This document shows positions 10,462 through 20,437 of a stretch of DNA of 64,000 nt, piece after piece (the first letter of the stretch is position 1; the number at the start of each line of letters is the position of its first letter). The notes beneath the pieces are model-generated. The model was given only the letters and a program-made list of their open reading frames with translations. It did no database searches and was not told the origin of the DNA. The position numbers and the translations under genes are program-made. Origin of the DNA: Phialocephala subalpina (taxonomy: Eukaryota > Ascomycota > Leotiomycetes > Helotiales > Mollisiaceae); contig FJOG01000033.1 in assembly GCA_900073065.1 (NCBI GenBank), positions 40,449-104,448 of the forward strand. The letters are read 5' to 3'.

Positions 10462-11310
10462 TTTTCCTGTGTATCTGCGAGTGTACTGCTCGTACGCTGA
10501 GCTTGAATGGGAAGTCGTGAAGAATCTCAGGGGAAAAAGCTGACAGAGGATCCTTGGTGGTATTTTGTGGCTTGCAATTTGGCTGTGTAGATGCTGGAGC
10601 TTGATGACTGCGCCCTTAGCGGGGTACTTTTTGCGATGCGAAGTCCCTGTTGGTGAGCCTGCGAGTCGTGCGCCTCCGTCGTGCAATGAGTGATTTTCTT
10701 CTGCGAAACTATTCACGTAAAGAATGATTTGGAGGAAGAGAAGCTCTCGTATGAATGAAGAATTAATTTATTATTCTATTGGAAAGAAAAAGAGGCAAGA
10801 TTCATACCAAGAATCCCTCCCCTCTTGCCTTGTGATGAATTTCGACAGGGATACCACAAGTGGCTTGGACGTCGCGTCATCGGGCCTACGAAAGATGCTG
10901 CTCCAGTTTTCGCCTTTGCGAGCCGATGCGTTGAGCTTTGAGACGGTGGCACTCGGCATGTCCAGACTTCCTTTTGCGGCTTTTAAAATAGATCAGATTA
11001 ATACTTATCGAGCCGGAAAATACGAGTACGTTGAATGTCTGTCATAGACAGAGTTGTTGAGACAATGGTATTGTTCTTCACATGTGAGACATTCACAGTA
11101 GAGCTGCTGCCACATTCACAATAGGGCTGCCAAGTGATCAAGAAGACAACCAAGTTTATTCTCCCCTGGGCGCCTAGTGTCTCAAGCGCCTGCTGACTGA
11201 ATATCATGTGTCTTTCAGCTCTGGGTATTATTTGTTTCTCTGGGCAAACCCTTGACCCATTTCTATAAAATCTGGCGGTAGGGGTATCATTGATACAAAA
11301 TCATCATTCC
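10462..11310. other. No gene recognised
   Basis: Divergent upstream region of the PX-domain gene. Short frames (for example 10724-11047) have no recognisable content and look like chance ORFs. Confidence 0.5.
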
Positions 11311-11562
11311 TCAGCCTCGGATGGCTTTCCGGCTGGGCTGGCCTTCTAACCGCTCTTCCGTTCCTCTCCCCTGATCCTGCGTTTCGGCGTCAAGGCGACG
11401 TTGTAATTCGTCGAGAACCCTAAGCCTTGAATCTTTTGTCGGCTTGAGGTCTGTTGCTCCATCTGTGTAGTCGCTCCTTGTCTCTTTCTTGAGAGGACTC
11501 CACGTCCGGTCTCTCATCCCGTTTCTTGCCCAAGTAAGGCTATAGCATCCAAGTCCATACAT
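11311..11562 (-). other. Exon-like segment repeating the upstream gene's C-terminus
   Basis: This minus-strand frame contains KDSRLRVLDELQRRLDAETQ, which resembles EDPRLRVFDEL, the last residues of the gene ending at 11569. The DNA differs mostly at synonymous positions (GATTCAAGGCTTAGGGTT versus GATCCGAGATTGAGGGTC), so protein-level constraint is likely. It could be a duplicated alternative terminal exon or the true continuation of that gene through an unrecognised splice. Confidence 0.4.
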
Positions 11563-11568
11563 GGCTGT

Positions 11569-12804
11569 TCATAGCTCATCAAAGACCCTCAATCTCGGAT
11601 CCTCAGCCAGCTGCTTCCTCGTCCCATTCAACGCCTCTTCCACTTCCTTTTTCAATGCTCGACTCTCATTCTTCAGTGACTCAAAGTCCGGTATCTTCCC
11701 CAACAAACCCGTAGTATTCAACCCTTTCGGCTCCTCCATCCCTCCCATAGCAGGCGTATATTGAAAAGCCACAATAGCCAGCAAAAGGCCTCCGATCACC
11801 GCCATAACAATCCACATTATTCTCAGATTCTTCCTCGTCCTTTCCTTCCATTCCCCTTCAGCCTTCTCCCATCCTTCTACTCGCTCTTTCACAACATCCA
11901 CTCTTTCCCCTAGAGTTTTTATACGTTCTCGCCCAGCTTTGACTCGTGCTGCTAGTTCTGCTATTCGGGACTCTTGGGAGGAAAACTGGTCGAAGGATTC
12001 GATTTGAGCAGAGACGTCGCGGACAAGGTCTTCGGATTCGATTTTGAATTCCGCATTCAACTCTCGAGTCATGTTCGCCAGCTCTTTTAGACCCGATATT
12101 GTGGAGTGTAGAACGCCGAGTTTTTCGAGGACGGAGTAGTATGCGTTGTCGAGTCGTCTGGTCGTATTGTTGGAAAGGGTGTTCAATCCTATCAACGCAT
12201 TTCGTAGCTCTCTGCCAACTTCATTAGCCACCTTCTAACTTGCAGATCCTTAGGAGTCATTGTAAACTCACGTAGCCCTCTGGACCCCCCTCTCCCTCTC
12301 CCTCTCCACCTCCCCCTCCTTTACATTCCTCTTCTCCTCCCTCCTAACTCCTCCTCCCACACTATCCTCCCAATTCTCCCCATTCCCGTTCCTATCCGCA
12401 CCCATGAAACTCCCCCTCCGACTCACATTCCTACTCTCACTCGGCGTAACACCTTCACTCTTACTCTGACTCCCACCAAGCGCTTCCGGTAGCCCAAGTC
12501 CTGGGTGGAGATTGGACACCGAATGGCTCAAATCCCTCTCTTTATCCCTATGATGTAAATGCGGGTGGTGATGATGTTTATGCGTTTTCTCCTTGTGGAT
12601 TGACGAGATGTCGGAGATTGATCGCGTAGTTAGATGTTTGGGGCGGGTTGGTGAGGTTGTTGTTTGAGAGGTAGAGGTGGACGGGTTGATTGATGGCGGG
12701 TTTGGGGGAGCGGTGTTTGATTTTGTAGGTGAAAGAGAGGTGGTTGTAGAGGGAGGGATGATGTTGTATGGGTAGCGTGTTATGTCGGAATGGTGGGACA
12801 TCAT
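11569..12804 (-). CDS. Coiled-coil single-pass membrane protein, uncharacterised
   Basis: Two exons: 12804-12272 and 12211-11569, with a 60-bp intron (GCTAC|GTGAGT .. GGCTAATGAAG .. GGCAG). The product is about 391 aa. The start is the AAAAATGATG pair at 12804; no ATG lies further upstream in frame. Residues 1 to about 170 are Ser/Thr/Pro/His-rich and probably disordered, with an HHHHPHLHH run. Residues 180-300 form long heptad-like helices (ELRNALIGLNTLSNN, SRIAELAARVKAGRERIKTLGERVDVV). One membrane span follows (IMWIVMAVIGGLLLAIVAFQY), then a short acidic/basic tail. The layout suggests a tail-anchored or nuclear/ER membrane coiled-coil protein. No family name can be justified. Confidence 0.7.
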
Positions 12805-13426
12805 TTTTGATTTCTGGTTACAGTGGTGAAACGGTGCATGTGAAAGAGAGGGAAGGTGTGGTGATGGCACGATGGCGCGCGAGGCTGAAGATTTGGAAAA
12901 AGGTTGGACGAGGCGAGGGAGCTTGTTTGGTGGCCAGGAGGGGCGGGGTGTGCAAATTTCACGTGCGTTGATAGAAATGTAGATTTCGAAGTTGGTCAGT
13001 CTGAGAGGCAGAAATAGTATTTCGAGGCTGGACTTTGAGGCTTTTGTGACTGTTTGTAGATTTCATCTACAATAGTAAATCTGGGTTGGCGTAAGCTGTT
13101 CTGCCATCTCTGTGAAATCCACCAAGGTCGGCATTCTCAGATCTTCCAAGCTCCATGACAAAACATTTCTCCAGAACGTGAGTCTAGATGGACGAGTCCT
13201 GCTTTATGCCATATGTATAGCTTGCTCGTTGGTGGTGAACATGAGAATGTCTCCGCCGCTCTGATATTTCTTCCCTCGAACGCTCCACAACAACGCCCGA
13301 ACACCAAGTTCTTTTCCGTACCATTCAATTCAAGACGCCGCCCAATGCATACCTTCAAAGGTGTACCAGAGTGCTCATAAATTCCCAGAATTCCCTGAAG
13401 TCATATTTCGTCTGGACATGGCTTAA
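12805..13426. other. No gene recognised
   Basis: Upstream region of the coiled-coil gene and downstream region of CGR1. Only short frames without recognisable content. Confidence 0.5.
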
Positions 13427-13888
13427 TCACGACTTCAACAATTTGTTCCTCTTCTCCTTCCTCTTTAATCTTTCCACTCGCTTTCTATGCATCGTCTCGG
13501 CCAACTTCTCGTATCTCGCCTTCTCTTCCTTCGCAGCACGCTTGTCCTTCAGTGCCTGCATCCTCCTCTTTGAAGATATCAGCGACTCGGTCCTGAAATA
13601 CCCCACCTCGAAGCACTAACCTGTCTCTCAGCCTCCTTCTCCTCCTTCATCTCCTTTTCTTTGGCCTTCACGGCCGCAGTAGCTACACGGTCTGCCTGTC
13701 TCTTTTCATACGATGTCTGACCAGACGTAGGGCGGAACGCAGTCTTCGGTTTGTGCCATTGCTTGCCTGCAAAACATTAGACCATGGCCATAATTCCAAT
13801 TCGTGTCCTACATACCATTCTTGCGCATTCCTTGCGGTTGCGCAGCAGCTTGAGGGGCCGCAGCCGGAGTTGCGACTTCTGCAGACAT
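13427..13888 (-). CDS. CGR1: rRNA-processing protein Cgr1
   Basis: Three exons: 13888-13816, 13766-13621 and 13555-13427, total 115 aa (yeast Cgr1 is about 120 aa). Introns have donors GTATGT and GTTAGT and acceptors TTGCAG and ATGCAG. The sequence begins [20 protein letters not shown], continues with the conserved [14 protein letters not shown] block, then a highly charged coiled coil ([38 protein letters not shown]) and a Lys/Arg-rich nucleolar-type tail ([19 protein letters not shown]). Cgr1 is a nucleolar protein needed for pre-rRNA processing and 60S subunit assembly. Family assignment rests on size, the [10 protein letters not shown] block and the basic coiled coil. Confidence 0.9.
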
Positions 13889-14671
13889 AATTGCGGTCTG
13901 TTGAAGAATCGATGGGGAATTTCATAAAAGTTCGCAATTGCCGTCAGATGGCGGTGCGGGCCCAGATCCGCAAAATTATGGAGGATCTGATAACAATTTT
14001 CCATCTGATAACTCAATTTGGCGCTAACAACGCCCACAACTACTGGTCCCTCTTTGTGCGTGGTTTTTTTTCTCGAGCAAAATGTCACTCGATCAAGTAC
14101 CGTTGCCTCCAACATAAAATCAACTTTACCCCTCTTTGCTCGGTCCTCGAGAGGTTTACTTGGCGATTGTTTGTTTGTGAATTGAGGGATTTTGAAAATA
14201 AAGGACGCATATTTATCCAGACCGCTTCGGATCCTCGAAATGCTTCCTCGATAGCAGCGTCCCGCAATCGATAAGCCTCCGACACTGAACCACGTCTCCG
14301 GCCCCAATTCTTCTCTCCACACTACGGAATTTGGCAGACCTGCACAAAAATTCTGATGGGAATTTAAGAGGAGGCAAGAAGTGCTTGTTCTGCCTTCTTG
14401 CTCTTCTGTGCCGCATTACTGCTGTCGCTTCAAAACTTCGAACCAACTTGTCATCGCCACCTGGTTGTTTTGCACGACATCCAGAACACCAATCGCGATA
14501 TACTGTTTGCCAACGCTTCACTATCGTTGGAGTGAAGGAAGTCTTTGGGCCGAAGTGAATGTTAGTTAGTGACGAGAGTTGGGAATCTTGATCGACGAGT
14601 TTCAAAAAGGCAACATTTGCTTGACGAGAATACCCCACCACCGATCACGGAAGCTCCACTACAAGAGGAAC
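13889..14671. other. Divergent intergenic region of CGR1 and the ornithine carrier
   Basis: About 780 bp separates the two start codons. Several short frames occur on both strands, none recognisable. No clear motif was seen. Confidence 0.5.
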
Positions 14672-15772
14672 ATGGCTGCCACTACGACCGCAGACGTTAC
14701 TCCTGCTCCTAAAACTACACCTGTCTTTACTGTTAAGGGACACGAAGCTCTGATGGATGCTGTGGAGGATATTGTGTTTGGCTCTGTGAGTCCTACGTTC
14801 CTCCTCTGCCCCTCCAACTTTCACTAATGGACTTCGCAGATTGCCGGTGTAGCAGGAAAATACATCGAATATCCCTTCGACACTGTCAAAGTCCGGCTGC
14901 AATCCCAACCCGACCATCTCCCTCTCCGCTACACCGGTCCCCTAGACTGTTTCCGACAATCGATAAGGAGCGATGGTGTTTTGGGACTATACCGCGGTAT
15001 ATCCGCCCCCTTGGTCGGAGCAGCACTGGAAACCTCTTCATTATTCTTCTGGGAACGAGTAGGACGCGAAAGTCTGTTCGCAGCTGGATTATATGACAGA
15101 GAGAAACCACTTCCCCTGTCCGCGTTATGGCTCACAGGAGCTATATCAGGAGCATTCACAAGTCTGGTACTCACACCGGTGGAGTTAGTGAAATGCAAGA
15201 TCCAAGTGCCAATATCAGCCAGCACAGACGGAATGATACACAGAGCACCCACCCCATTGGCCGTCATCAGAGAAGTATTCCGACACCAAGGACTCCGAGG
15301 ATTTTGGAATGGACAACTTGGTACTCTGATTCGAGAGACGGGTGGTTGTGCAGCTTGGTTTGGGAGCAAGGAGACTGTCACACTTCTTTTTCGACATTTG
15401 AATTCTCGCTCTACACCTCTCTCCTCGCCGTCAGCGAACCCGAACCCCCAGAACCTCCCCACTGTCTCTTCAGAGCTCGACCTAGCTCCTTTGCCATTAT
15501 GGCAACAAGCACTAGCAGGCGCCAGCGCAGGAATGTCCTACAACTTCCTCTTCTTCCCCGCTGACACGATCAAGAGTCGTATGCAAACCATGGCTGTAGG
15601 GAACGGCGAGGTGCAGAAGAAGTTCTGGAATGAGGGACTAGCGATTTATAGAGCGTATGGGCTCAGAGGCTTGTACCGCGGGTGCGGGATCACTGTTGCA
15701 AGAAGTGCGCCGAGTAGTGCGTTTATATTTATTATTTTTGATGCTTTGAAGGGGAAGTTTCATCTCTCGTGA
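14672..15772 (+). CDS. Mitochondrial ornithine carrier (Ort1/ARG-13/AmcA type)
   Basis: Two exons: 14672-14785 and 14840-15772, with a 54-bp intron (TCT|GTGAGT .. CACTAATGG .. TTCGCAG). The product is 348 aa. Three mitochondrial-carrier repeats are visible from the signature motifs [23 protein letters not shown] and [11 protein letters not shown]. Ort1-specific-looking blocks include [42 protein letters not shown] and [12 protein letters not shown]. Ort1-type carriers exchange ornithine for protons across the inner mitochondrial membrane and link mitochondrial ornithine synthesis to cytosolic arginine synthesis. The assignment is by motif comparison. The N-terminal extension ([15 protein letters not shown]) is not conserved. 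Confidence 0.88.
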
Positions 15773-16555
15773 TGCCTAGGGCATTGCATCAAACTCTGAG
15801 CATATGGAGAGGAAGTTTTGGTTTGGCATTTGAGCGAGCACGAGCAAAGCATAGACGGCTGGATGGATATTTGATGACTGGCGTTTTCAGAGGGGTGGTT
15901 TGCATTTCAGATGATTTCATGGTTGCATGTAAGGTGGATGTCGTTTCACATACCCAAAAACCAAAAAATTGGTGAGCTTCTGCAATTGCATTTGAGCATG
16001 GATGGCGTTTTCAAAAAAGTATAGCGAGATAGATATGATGGCTCAATAAGCCTTTCGAGAGATACAATTTTGGTTCTACTGCTTTAAGTCATGCTCCCAA
16101 TGCGTTTCCAAGGTATCCTCTTCGAGGCTTCAAGAATGTTGCCAAGTGGCATATGATTCCTCGTTAGCTGCTTCCATCGATGCATTCAGATTAGTGATGC
16201 TTTCGACTTACTCAAGATCACTTGCTCAAATAAAGCACACTTATTCATCAGGACATAGTCGGGCGTCGAGGCTGGCGTTGAGATGACTGGATTGTAGACC
16301 TTGTACTTGCATGTGAGGCTGCCCGACAAGGCACTATGGCGAGGGCACGATGAGCCGATTCTCACAGGCGCACAAATTCATTCATTCCTCTTCTCTTCTC
16401 TGTTTACGTCCTAGTTGAATATGTTGCCAACCCTACTCATCGAGCTCTAAAGTAGTGATAACCTATCGAGCCTTGAGCGACCCTTAGTAGAGCCTCGTCA
16501 ACGTTGAGCAAGTCATCAGGCTGCGAATGTCACATGCACGCCGAAACTTGTAAGG
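15773..16555. other. No gene recognised
   Basis: About 780 bp without a convincing coding frame or repeat. Confidence 0.5.
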
Positions 16556-17947
16556 ATGTCGACTTCATCGTCAACAAGTAGTCAAGCCGCCCAGGTGGAG
16601 CCCGAGCCAGACGATGTAGATAGATCAGGTGATGTTATTGAAGGGTTTCATCTCCTTCGACTGCTTCGAAAACGGTTTGTCCAGCTTCGAGCTCTCTTAG
16701 CGTTTCGATCGCCACTCATATCAGTACCCACTTCACAAAACGATCTTTCTGCCATTGTCGCCATCGAGATGAGAGGCGGAACAAATGCCAGGCCTAGCGA
16801 TAGGAGCCTCGAGACGCATGCCGAGCTTTCCAACGTCCCAGTGCTTGACGACACGGGAGGATCGAATTCAGACCCTAGAACAATTCATCCGAACATTACA
16901 GTAGGAGATGACGGAGTTCAGCGCGAGAGAATGGATGACGCAATCGATGAGGACGGTGTTGTCCAAACTGGCCCCACCCAAGAATGTGAATCCCATTCTA
17001 CAGCACTATCAATAGCAACAAGATCAACAGAGGCCACACGACCCACCAACAAGTCCAGAAGATCGAACTCTATTTCTCTGATGTTCGGAGCTCTGGGTAT
17101 TGTAGTAACAGCACTGGTCTTCTACCCTCAATATAAAGTCGCCGTTCAAGCCAACGAGCTTGCACTCGCAGAGTCGTGTCGTTCTCATCCAGTGAGAATC
17201 CTTGGTAATTGTCAACCAGCAAAGCTAACAGTAGAGCAGAACAACTCTTTCCTTCAGAGCTTAGATACATGTCAGGCAGCTCGAAGGAAAGGCGACTTCG
17301 ACATTTCTCGAAGATGGATTCCGTCCTTTCACTCGATACAAGATTTAGTCCTGGCGCAGCTATTTGCCGATTTCGATCTTCCTCCGACGCCTCTCTGCTG
17401 GTTCATTGGCACGTGTCACTTCATTTGCTTCCGGACATGTGGATTTTGTCTCGCGACATTTACTTTCGACCGGGGTCGATGGTGTACTCCGAGTCTAGTA
17501 AAGGATGATAGATTGTTTATTTTCCATCCTCCAGAAATGCCGCATGCATTCCGATATATCATCAGGGCGCTACTTTTCTATTCCTGCATTCATCAAACCT
17601 CGAGAGACGCATACCCACACTATTTCGGCGCCCTTTTCCCCATATACTTCATCTGCGTCATTTTTACCCTCTCGAATCTCACCATCATGACCAAGGACTA
17701 CCAACGACAGATATCGATACCAGCGAGAGTTCTGCTTTATATGAATACTTGGGAGTTAAATATGCTTCTTTGGGGAGCTTATGTAAATTATATGTGTCGT
17801 CGTGATCATCTGTTCACTAGATTGTTTAGAGATGAGCTGGAAAACGCAAGCAAGCTTGGTGTTACGTGGGTTGGGGGAGTGAGTGGAGAGTTTATGTGTA
17901 AGGGGGCTGTGGTGCTGATGAATTATCTCGGGCGGCGTGTTAAATGA
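16556..17947 (+). CDS. Multi-pass membrane protein, uncharacterised
   Basis: A single uninterrupted 463-codon frame from ATG 16556. Residues 1 to about 165 are Ser/Asp/Thr-rich and probably cytosolic. About 173-191 is a clear membrane span (ISLMFGALGIVVTALVFYPQ). A Cys-containing region follows (CRSHPVRILGNCQ), then further hydrophobic segments near the C-terminus (FGALFPIYFICVIFTLSNLTIM, LNMLLWGAYVNYM). I recognise no family. The middle part (residues 270-330) is compositionally odd, and another frame also looks protein-like there, so one or two hidden introns or frameshifts are possible. The gene ends exactly where the AT-rich inverted-repeat element at 17945 begins. Confidence 0.6.
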   Translation: MSTSSSTSSQAAQVEPEPDDVDRSGDVIEGFHLLRLLRKRFVQLRALLAFRSPLISVPTSQNDLSAIVAIEMRGGTNARPSDRSLETHAELSNVPVLDDTGGSNSDPRTIHPNITVGDDGVQRERMDDAIDEDGVVQTGPTQECESHSTALSIATRSTEATRPTNKSRRSNSISLMFGALGIVVTALVFYPQYKVAVQANELALAESCRSHPVRILGNCQPAKLTVEQNNSFLQSLDTCQAARRKGDFDISRRWIPSFHSIQDLVLAQLFADFDLPPTPLCWFIGTCHFICFRTCGFCLATFTFDRGRWCTPSLVKDDRLFIFHPPEMPHAFRYIIRALLFYSCIHQTSRDAYPHYFGALFPIYFICVIFTLSNLTIMTKDYQRQISIPARVLLYMNTWELNMLLWGAYVNYMCRRDHLFTRLFRDELENASKLGVTWVGGVSGEFMCKGAVVLMNYLGRRVK

Positions 17948-18118
17948 TTACATTACATTATATTATCCCCTCCTAATCATAATGTAATCACAAGAAAATT
18001 CTCCTAATCATAATGCAAAAATGCAGATTATAATGTAGTGTGATTATGTGATTTGTATATAAAAATGCATTATAATCTGCACTTTTCAAAAAAATTATAA
18101 TTATAATGTAATGCATTA
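17945..18118. repeat. Nested AT-rich inverted repeat (MITE-like)
   Basis: The inner arms 18017-18035 and 18068-18086 pair over 19 bp with one mismatch (TGCAGATTATAATG / CATTATAATCTGCA). Outer segments 17945-17965 (TGATTACATTACATTATATT) and about 18094-18118 (ATAATTATAATGTAATGC) are roughly complementary too. Several copies of TCCTAATCATAATG lie between. This is consistent with a degenerate foldback element. The left end overlaps the TGA stop of the preceding gene. Confidence 0.5.
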
Positions 18119-18540
18119 GCTGCATTATTTTTTATCACGCCTGAACTTATCTGGCGTATAATGCTCTGAACCTTGAATCGGTGGCTAGGGCGATGTGGTT
18201 GGGGCAGCGCGGGTTGAAGTATGATTGGGATGGTCTGGTGATTTATTATCTTACTTGGCGGTGTCTTTGGCTCTGATCTTGGTATGAATATTTATGGGTG
18301 AGACAGCATCTTGATATTTGAGAATATGATGCCATTTGTAGAGTTTATTGATTGTATTTCTCAAACCTAGATCCTAGAAGAAAAACGACGAGTGAGAAGC
18401 CGGATCTCATAATCTAAGCATGTATCTCAGGGTATCCTCATACCATTCCTTCCACCCAAATCCAAACCGAGATTGAAAATCATCGCATCATTGTGTACCT
18501 TAAAGAGACCTAGGAAATCCAGTAAGTGCTGCACTTACTC
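18119..18540. other. No gene recognised
   Basis: Downstream region of two convergent genes; nothing recognisable. Confidence 0.5.
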
Positions 18541-19309
18541 TTACTCCTTCTCATCAACATACTTGGTGCCCTTTCCAGCTGGGGAGGCGTTGACTTCTTT
18601 GTCGGCTAGATTCCAATCATTCAAATACCCAACCCCAGCACTCAAATAAGTAGCAAACCCCAACCACCCAAGATACGGCGCCAACGCCCACCCAGCAACA
18701 GGATCAACCTGTCCCCAGACATAAGCCAGGTACCCGGTAACACCAGTGAGAGCAACGATATCGACGGTGGCTTCGATCGGGCGTTTGGCGACGAAGAAGA
18801 GAGGCATCCAGATTAGGTTGAGGCCGAGTTGGATGGTGTAGAGTGTTGCGCCTTGTTTTGTGAGGAGGTGTTTTTCGGTTGAGGCGAATGGTGACCTATG
18901 GTGGGTGGGTGTTAGTGAGAAGAGATGATGCGGCTTGAGTAGCTACGTGACTGCAGACTCCGCAGACAGAAAGGCAGAGAGAGAAGTGCAGACGTACATT
19001 CCGGTATCATAGGCGCGGTAAGCAGCGAAGCCCATCAATCCATAGAGGACAGTCCATGCAGGGCCGAAGACGTATGGTGGTGGACGGTATGGAGGTTGCT
19101 TAAGGGCCATGTAGGTATTCTGGGTTTCCTTGGCTGGGAAAACATTAGCTTATGCTCCGGCAGGAAGGGCTTCTAGAGCTAGATGAAGGTCACTTACGCC
19201 GGACGGAGAATCCAACAGCTGTTCCTAATGCGATTGGCAAGAGGATAGCTGCTGCGGGGTTGGAGAAGACTGCTGCAGGCAGCGTGATGGAAGGGATGAA
19301 GGTCGTCAT
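18541..19309 (-). CDS. TspO/MBR family translocator protein
   Basis: Three exons: 19309-19198, 19133-18998 and 18895-18541, total 200 aa. Donors are GTAAGT and GTACGT; acceptors are TCCCAG and CCATAG. Five hydrophobic segments are evident. The family signature is clear: YRPPPYVFGPAWTVLYGLMG, then LYTIQLGLNLIWMPLFF and VAGWALAPYLGWLGFATYLS. TspO proteins are small membrane proteins that bind porphyrins and sterols, usually in the mitochondrial outer membrane or ER. An N-terminal extension of about 45 residues precedes the core. The physiological ligand in fungi is uncertain. Confidence 0.9.
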
Positions 19310-20437
19310 GTTGACGGAGCTGGTGGGCTGGTGTTAGCCGGAGATTCAACAGTATGGTATTGACCAAGAGGTTGAAGATGCTCAAGAGAATGAAGGAAAG
19401 GTTGTAAAACGCCAACCCGAAGCTGCCCCTCGAAATGACGTAGGTGCATGTGAAGCTTGAATTGGTGGAAGCTTAAAAGAAAATACATTATCAATGAGTA
19501 GGAGTTGGTGCAAACTTACTGGCTAATTGAGTGTTTGCTTGTATCGTCCTGCGTTGTTTGTAGACACCGTTATGGTAAAGAGAAGAAGAATGTCCTGGTT
19601 GAAGTGGGACCATATATTGTTCCCCAGACTTGAATCAGCTCACCCTCGACTGACCAGTGAGGAGCCAAAGAACGTAATCGCGTACCTGGCTATCCATGTT
19701 GATTCAGGGTGAGGCTAAACTGTATCTGGATCTAGTCTGCTTCGATAAGCGTCCCACTTTAATTCACCCAACATCCAATCAATACCCCTCCTGCTCCTCT
19801 GCGCCCTTCCTCCCTCGGCCAAGCTTTTGCGCCCGTGTGGACTTGCCCGGCCCCATCGCTCGTGCCCCCAAACCCAATGGATGAAGCGTGGATTGATCGC
19901 AGCGTCGAACTGCGACCTCCTCCATCCTCCTTCAACCTCTCCAACTCAGTCTTGGATGAGCATTGCTCTTCTCAACAGGAGCTCCTACACGCACAATCTT
20001 GTTCGTCAATCCTTTTTACTATTATCCCCCAGCCCTTGTACCTTTCAAATGCACCGCTGCCCTTCAATCTACCTTCTTTTCGAGATCAGATAGTTGTCGT
20101 CGTCCTCGTTCGTTAGCCATTGATAGGCGCTGACCTCCCACCTTTCAACCTCATTTTTCTACACCCTCATTCAACTCGCGCCCCCAACACCCCAATTATC
20201 ACTACTCTATACTTCTCTGCTTTTTGAACACTCCTCTCTGACAGGCAATCATGTCGCCAAACAGCAGTAGCTTCGTTGTCATCACCTCGTTCCGCCGACA
20301 AGCACGAGGCGTCACTTGACAACCGGCAAACACGAGTCCAGCGTCCACTCTACGAACCGCCTAAAAGAGAACCTATTGTCCTACCAGCTCAACTGCCTGC
20401 CGATTCACTCCCACCCCGACCCCGAACACATCATACA
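19310..20437. other. Long divergent upstream region of TspO and ARS2
   Basis: About 1.1 kb, pyrimidine-rich towards the ARS2 start (20100-20250), as is common in fungal 5' untranslated regions. An ATG at 20251 is followed by an early stop in its own frame. A frame without ATG from 20276 runs into the ARS2 coding frame, so the ARS2 N-terminus may extend upstream through an unseen intron. Confidence 0.5.

Noticed and set aside
14929..15462. 177-codon minus-strand frame
   Set aside because: Antisense shadow of the mitochondrial carrier.
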